DNA of 64,000 bases from NCBI GenBank assembly GCA_027449965.1, contig DAIDKP010000024.1, positions 62,001 through 126,000 of the forward strand. Direction: 5' to 3'. The notes beneath the pieces are model-generated. The model saw only the letters and a program-made list of their open reading frames with translations. It was not told the DNA's origin and made no database searches. This document shows positions 60,708 through 64,000 of the stretch, piece after piece. Position 1 is the stretch's first letter. Each line of letters opens with the position of its first letter. The translations under genes were made by a program, and so were the position numbers. The stretch is from Acidobacteriaceae bacterium (GTDB lineage: Bacteria > Acidobacteriota > Terriglobia > Terriglobales > Acidobacteriaceae).

Positions 60708-63078
60708 CGCCTTCGCTGCGCGCGATCAGCATGGCCTGCGGATTCCAGTGGTCAGCCCCGGCGAGAAAACGCATCGGCGCGTACTGTGTAGCCTGCTGGG
60801 GTGTCAAAAAATGCGTGTGAGGGTCGCGCGCCTGGGGTGAACCGCCCGGGCCTTGCGAGTCGAACTCGGCGTAGTAGGACGTGTCGAGCGAGTCAGTCTT
60901 TCCCGGCGACCACTCGCGCCAGCCTGCCGAATCGATGTGCGCGCCCATCCACGTGTGCAGATAGATCACAGTCGAATAGGGTCTCCACGGTCGTCCGAGA
61001 TAGACATCGCCCGTCTCGGCAGCGTTGCCGGTGAGCCTGCACTCGTTGAGCACATAGCCGGAGTCTTCCTCGGGGTAATGCTTTGATTGCGCCGTGACAA
61101 AGCCGCCACGGTGCGGCGTGCTGTGAATCACGCAGTGGTCAAAGACGGCTTTGCCATCGCCAAAGATGAAATCGACATTGCCCTCGATATAACAGTCGGA
61201 GAAGTATTGCCGCGCGGACGTGCAACTGGCGCCGTCCGGATTGCAGTTGCGGCTGCCAGCGTAGAGCGTGTCCTGATTGCCGAGAATGCGAACGTTGTGG
61301 AAGATTGCGCGGTCGCCTTTGACCAGCAGTGCAACGGCCTGTGAGCCTTCTGATTGCTGTGAGTGAGTTCGGTTGAAGTCGTTGGCGAAGGTGATATTTT
61401 CCGCAAGAAAGTTGTCGGCAAGAATGTTCACCGTAGCCGAATGCGTAGTGCCTCCGTTCGCTCCCGCGCTGTGATCGTTGACGACGACCGTTGCCTCCGG
61501 TCCGCTGCCTGCGCCTCGCAGCGTGACATTCGGCTTCAGCACGGTGACAATCTCGCGATAGGTTCCCGGAGCAATCTGCACGACGGCTCCCTCGGCTGGC
61601 GCAGCGTCGAGGGCCTGCTGGATGGAGAAGTAATCGCCGCTGCCGTCGGATGAGACATAGAGGGTCCGATCTGTGGCAGGAACTGCGCTGGCCATCTCCG
61701 GAGCAGTTGCAAGCGAAGGAAATGCGGGAAACCGCGCAGTGCAATCCAGTGCATGGCCGGGCTTCGCTCCGGGTGCATCCGTCGTCTGCACATCGTCGCC
61801 GGATGGAAGCAGATTGCCGCGGCGAGGACCGATGGAAATGACAGCATGACCGGCTTGCCATCGGCTGCGTTGCGGAGTGAGAGCAAAGACATTGTCGAGC
61901 GTGAGATCGAGGCGATGCTGCGCGTCCAGGCCATCGATGGTGGAGCGGCCGCCGCCCTCGATGGTGACGTTGCTGAGTGTGATGTGGCGATACTCCGGCA
62001 ACAGGTTGCCGGAGCGCGTGGTGTAGACAGGGCTGAAGACCAGCGGATGTGTGATCTGGCGCATACACACGTTCTCATAACGAACATCGGTGACCAGCCC
62101 GCCGCGACTGCGGTCCGACTTGATGCGAATGCCGTTGTCGGCGCCGTCGATACTCAAGTCACTGACCAGCATGTGATCAACACCACCGTTGGTTTCGCTG
62201 CCGATCGACATGCCGTGCCCTGTGTAGAAATGATTGTGCGTGATGGAGATGTGGGACATTGGACCGCTGCCGTTGGCCTTGACGGCAACGTTGTCATCGC
62301 CCGCATGAATCCAGCAGTGCGTGATGGTTACATTCTGCGAAGAGATGGGATCAATGCCGTCGGTATTGCGTGCGGTCTTAGGGGTCATGATCTTTACGCC
62401 CCAGGCGGTGAAACCGTTCGTGTTGTTGACCGCGACATGGAAGCCGGGTGAGTTGCGAAGCATGATGTTGTAGAGCGTGAAGTTATCCGCATGGCGCAGG
62501 ACCATCATCCAGGGAACGCTTTGGTTGAGGTCGCGCAGCTTGGCCTCATGCGCCAGATCCCACCAGGTGACGTGCTGCCCCAGCAGCACTGCGCCGCCGC
62601 GACCGTCGATGGCGCCTGCGCCCATTACGCCGCTGTTGACTGCATGATCGACGAGAATGAGCGGCTTGCATCCGTGTCCTTTGGAGTTGACGACGCCACA
62701 GCTTCCGGGCGACAGATCATAGACGCGCGGATCGCGCGAGCCGACGAGAACCGTGTTTGCATCCACCACCAGCGTGACTCCGGAGCGAAGCTGCAAAGGT
62801 CCACTCAGAAATACCTGATTCTCCCCAGAGGCGCGCAGCACAACGGCATGGCCCGGCGTGCAGTGGTCGATCGACTTCTGAATGCGGGTCGTATCCAACT
62901 GTCGTTCGTCCATATCGTGGAGCAGGCCGCGGTCCGCGTGCAGATGTGCATCGAGCACGACGCAGGCGGGCGGTTGGCTCGGCTCAGTGACCACACGCGT
63001 ATCCTGTGCGCACGCCGGGGCACAGCAAGCCGTCGTAATCAGTCCTGTTGAAACCAGTGCAACCAGCCAGATGCGCAT
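60685..63078 (-). CDS. Exported GH28 polygalacturonase - CE8 pectin methylesterase fusion
   Basis: A 797-residue secreted two-enzyme protein. ATG at 63078 with GGAGG six bases upstream; signal peptide (IWLVALVSTGLITTACCAPACAQ). N-terminal GH28 beta-helix (about 60-430) with all catalytic signatures: RNTDGIDPISS, HAGDDNVAVKA, FYTGHGMSIGSE and RIKSDRS. C-terminal CE8 (about 480-780): YVSSDGSGDYFSIQQALDA, GNQDTLYAGS, the Asp motif VDFIFGDGKAVFD and YLGRPWRPYS. One chain could both remove methyl esters and cut the exposed polygalacturonan. Divergent from a second GH28 gene; both may share one control region. Confidence 0.93.
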   Translation of the reverse strand: MRIWLVALVSTGLITTACCAPACAQDTRVVTEPSQPPACVVLDAHLHADRGLLHDMDERQLDTTRIQKSIDHCTPGHAVVLRASGENQVFLSGPLQLRSGVTLVVDANTVLVGSRDPRVYDLSPGSCGVVNSKGHGCKPLILVDHAVNSGVMGAGAIDGRGGAVLLGQHVTWWDLAHEAKLRDLNQSVPWMMVLRHADNFTLYNIMLRNSPGFHVAVNNTNGFTAWGVKIMTPKTARNTDGIDPISSQNVTITHCWIHAGDDNVAVKANGSGPMSHISITHNHFYTGHGMSIGSETNGGVDHMLVSDLSIDGADNGIRIKSDRSRGGLVTDVRYENVCMRQITHPLVFSPVYTTRSGNLLPEYRHITLSNVTIEGGGRSTIDGLDAQHRLDLTLDNVFALTPQRSRWQAGHAVISIGPRRGNLLPSGDDVQTTDAPGAKPGHALDCTARFPAFPSLATAPEMASAVPATDRTLYVSSDGSGDYFSIQQALDAAPAEGAVVQIAPGTYREIVTVLKPNVTLRGAGSGPEATVVVNDHSAGANGGTTHSATVNILADNFLAENITFANDFNRTHSQQSEGSQAVALLVKGDRAIFHNVRILGNQDTLYAGSRNCNPDGASCTSARQYFSDCYIEGNVDFIFGDGKAVFDHCVIHSTPHRGGFVTAQSKHYPEEDSGYVLNECRLTGNAAETGDVYLGRPWRPYSTVIYLHTWMGAHIDSAGWREWSPGKTDSLDTSYYAEFDSQGPGGSPQARDPHTHFLTPQQATQYAPMRFLAGADHWNPQAMLIARSEGATSDSQR

Positions 63079-63456
63079 CGGAAGCCTCCGGAGTATCCGT
63101 GGAAAGAAGACAGACAAGGGGTTGACGCGCAGACTTTCCTGGCCTCAGTGGACAGACCTCTTGCGCTCTACCTGTATAACTGCGCGACGCCTGCAGAGTC
63201 AAGAAAAGAATGACGGGCGGAGAAGAAATGCTATGGGCAAGTCAACGAACGTCCGGGGTAATGCGCGATTTTTCCATGACTTTTTCTTGTGTCTTTGTCT
63301 GGATGGATTCCGGCCTATCGTACAGCTTCCAAACGTTCCTTACATTTGCGCTGAAAAATTCGGCCAGAAAATAATCTTCTTAGTGGTTGGACCACATGGG
63401 ATATTTCCGTGTACGATCAGTGTGCGGTTCAATCGAGATTTTGACGAGGTTTCCCT
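63079..63456. promoter_or_regulatory. Divergent intergenic region between the two pectinase genes
   Basis: 378 bases with no gene. It carries ribosome-binding sites for both flanking genes (GGAGG leftward, GAGGT rightward) and must hold both promoters. No operator palindrome is obvious by eye. Confidence 0.4.
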
Positions 63457-64000
63457 GTGAAACGATCTTCTGCCCATCCGACATCGGTTGCAGATGCTCT
63501 GCGGCTCTGCTTCCCCACTCTGGCTGTTCTGGCGACATTGAGTTGTACGCTTCCAGCGCTGGCGGTCACAAGCTGCGATCCACACGGATTCGGAGCCAAA
63601 GCCGACGGCATGACCAAAGACACCATCGCCATACAGAAAGCCATCGACGCCTGTGCTGCACAGGGCGGAGGAACGGTGACACTGATGGCAGGCACCTATC
63701 TGAGCGCGCCCATTGTGCTGAAGAGCAATGTGACGCTGCACCTGGACAAGGGTGCGACGTTGATGGGTTCGCCGGACCATGCGGACTATCCGGCGAAGAC
63801 GGAGTTTCGAGCGCCGGGGTTGCAATCGCTGATCAGCGCAAACGGCGCAAGCAATATTGCAATTACCGGCGAGGGAACGGTGGACGGCAATGGCGCTACC
63901 TGGTGGACGATGGCGCGCGCAATCAAGGACACGGGAATTCTGGGTTCCGATCATCCGCGCCCGCGACTGGTGGTGCTGGAGCATTGCAAGCATGTGCTGC
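63457..64000 (+). CDS. Exported GH28 polygalacturonase (5' part; runs off the window)
   Basis: First 181 codons of a GH28 enzyme. GTG at 63457 with GAGGT six bases upstream; signal peptide (LCFPTLAVLATLSCTLPALA). The N-terminal beta-helix opens with CDPHGFGAKADGMTKDTIA and IQKAIDACAAQGGGTVTL, then SAPIVLKSNVTLHLDKGATL, and ITGEGTVDGNGATWW, the standard GH28 N-terminal markers. Catalytic motifs would lie to the right of base 64000. Paired with the GH28-CE8 fusion as a pectin-degradation locus. Confidence 0.93.
   Translation, partial: MKRSSAHPTSVADALRLCFPTLAVLATLSCTLPALAVTSCDPHGFGAKADGMTKDTIAIQKAIDACAAQGGGTVTLMAGTYLSAPIVLKSNVTLHLDKGATLMGSPDHADYPAKTEFRAPGLQSLISANGASNIAITGEGTVDGNGATWWTMARAIKDTGILGSDHPRPRLVVLEHCKHVL

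Overview
The window is about 64 kb of a moderately GC-rich bacterial chromosome. The gene content fits a soil or plant-litter member of the Acidobacteriota (Acidobacteriaceae type): long secreted proteins with Ig-like repeats, a pro-kumamolisin peptidase, pectin- and glucan-degrading enzymes, tandem multihaem cytochrome-TPR proteins and an OmpL-like barrel. The taxonomic call is inference from gene content; there is no rRNA in the window.

Layout. 1-8 kb: 5' part of mnmG, an outer-membrane barrel, an AIM24-family protein, and two tandem heptahaem cytochrome c/TPR paralogues. 8-14 kb: queD, a small membrane protein, a copper-resistance cluster (copB, copA, a Met-rich repeat protein) and an ABC-F ATPase. 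14-22 kb: gatB and ada on the plus strand, recQ and gyrB on the minus strand. 22-23 kb: a 46-residue exported peptide gene missed by normal length cut-offs, with its own terminator, then an unassigned seven-helix membrane protein with a second strong terminator. 23-25 kb: a SpoIIE phosphatase / anti-sigma ATPase / STAS partner-switching cassette. 25-34.5 kb: a fucose-permease-like MFS carrier and divergent Gfo/Idh/MocA oxidoreductase, frr, a CSS-EAL phosphodiesterase, asnS and a phosphoketolase. 34.7-39.5 kb: a giant sedolisin with Ig-like repeats, facing a glycosyltransferase.

39.5-46 kb is a housekeeping block read mostly leftward: ispE, tRNA-Gln(UUG), prs, rplY, pth, rpsF, rpsR, rplI, with yggX and tRNA-Pro(GGG) on the plus strand. 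46-53 kb looks more accessory: a GH5-like glycosidase, a stretch without a clear gene, an exported cupin-carboxymuconolactone-decarboxylase fusion with an aldo/keto reductase and an NTF2-like protein, a divergent AraC regulator, a decayed gene remnant, tmRNA (ssrA) and a PCYCGC-motif protein. 53-56 kb: an AT-rich gap with a candidate small RNA, phhB, a response regulator with HD-GYP domain, and a stand-alone GlmU-type acetyltransferase. 56-64 kb: a fatty-acid beta-oxidation operon (fadN-like, exported protein, fadA), then a GH28-CE8 pectinase fusion divergent from the start of a second GH28 enzyme.

How they work together. Several sets share one job: copper handling (copB/copA/Met-rich protein), pectin breakdown (demethylation by CE8, depolymerisation by GH28), beta-oxidation, translation (gatB, asnS, frr, ribosomal proteins, pth, ssrA, two tRNAs, mnmG) and c-di-GMP or stress signalling. 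The items most likely to be undescribed are the tiny exported peptide with its 7-TM neighbour, the candidate small RNA near 53.2 kb, and the cytochrome-TPR pair. Starts were chosen by ribosome-binding site and family length; coordinates of non-coding calls are approximate.
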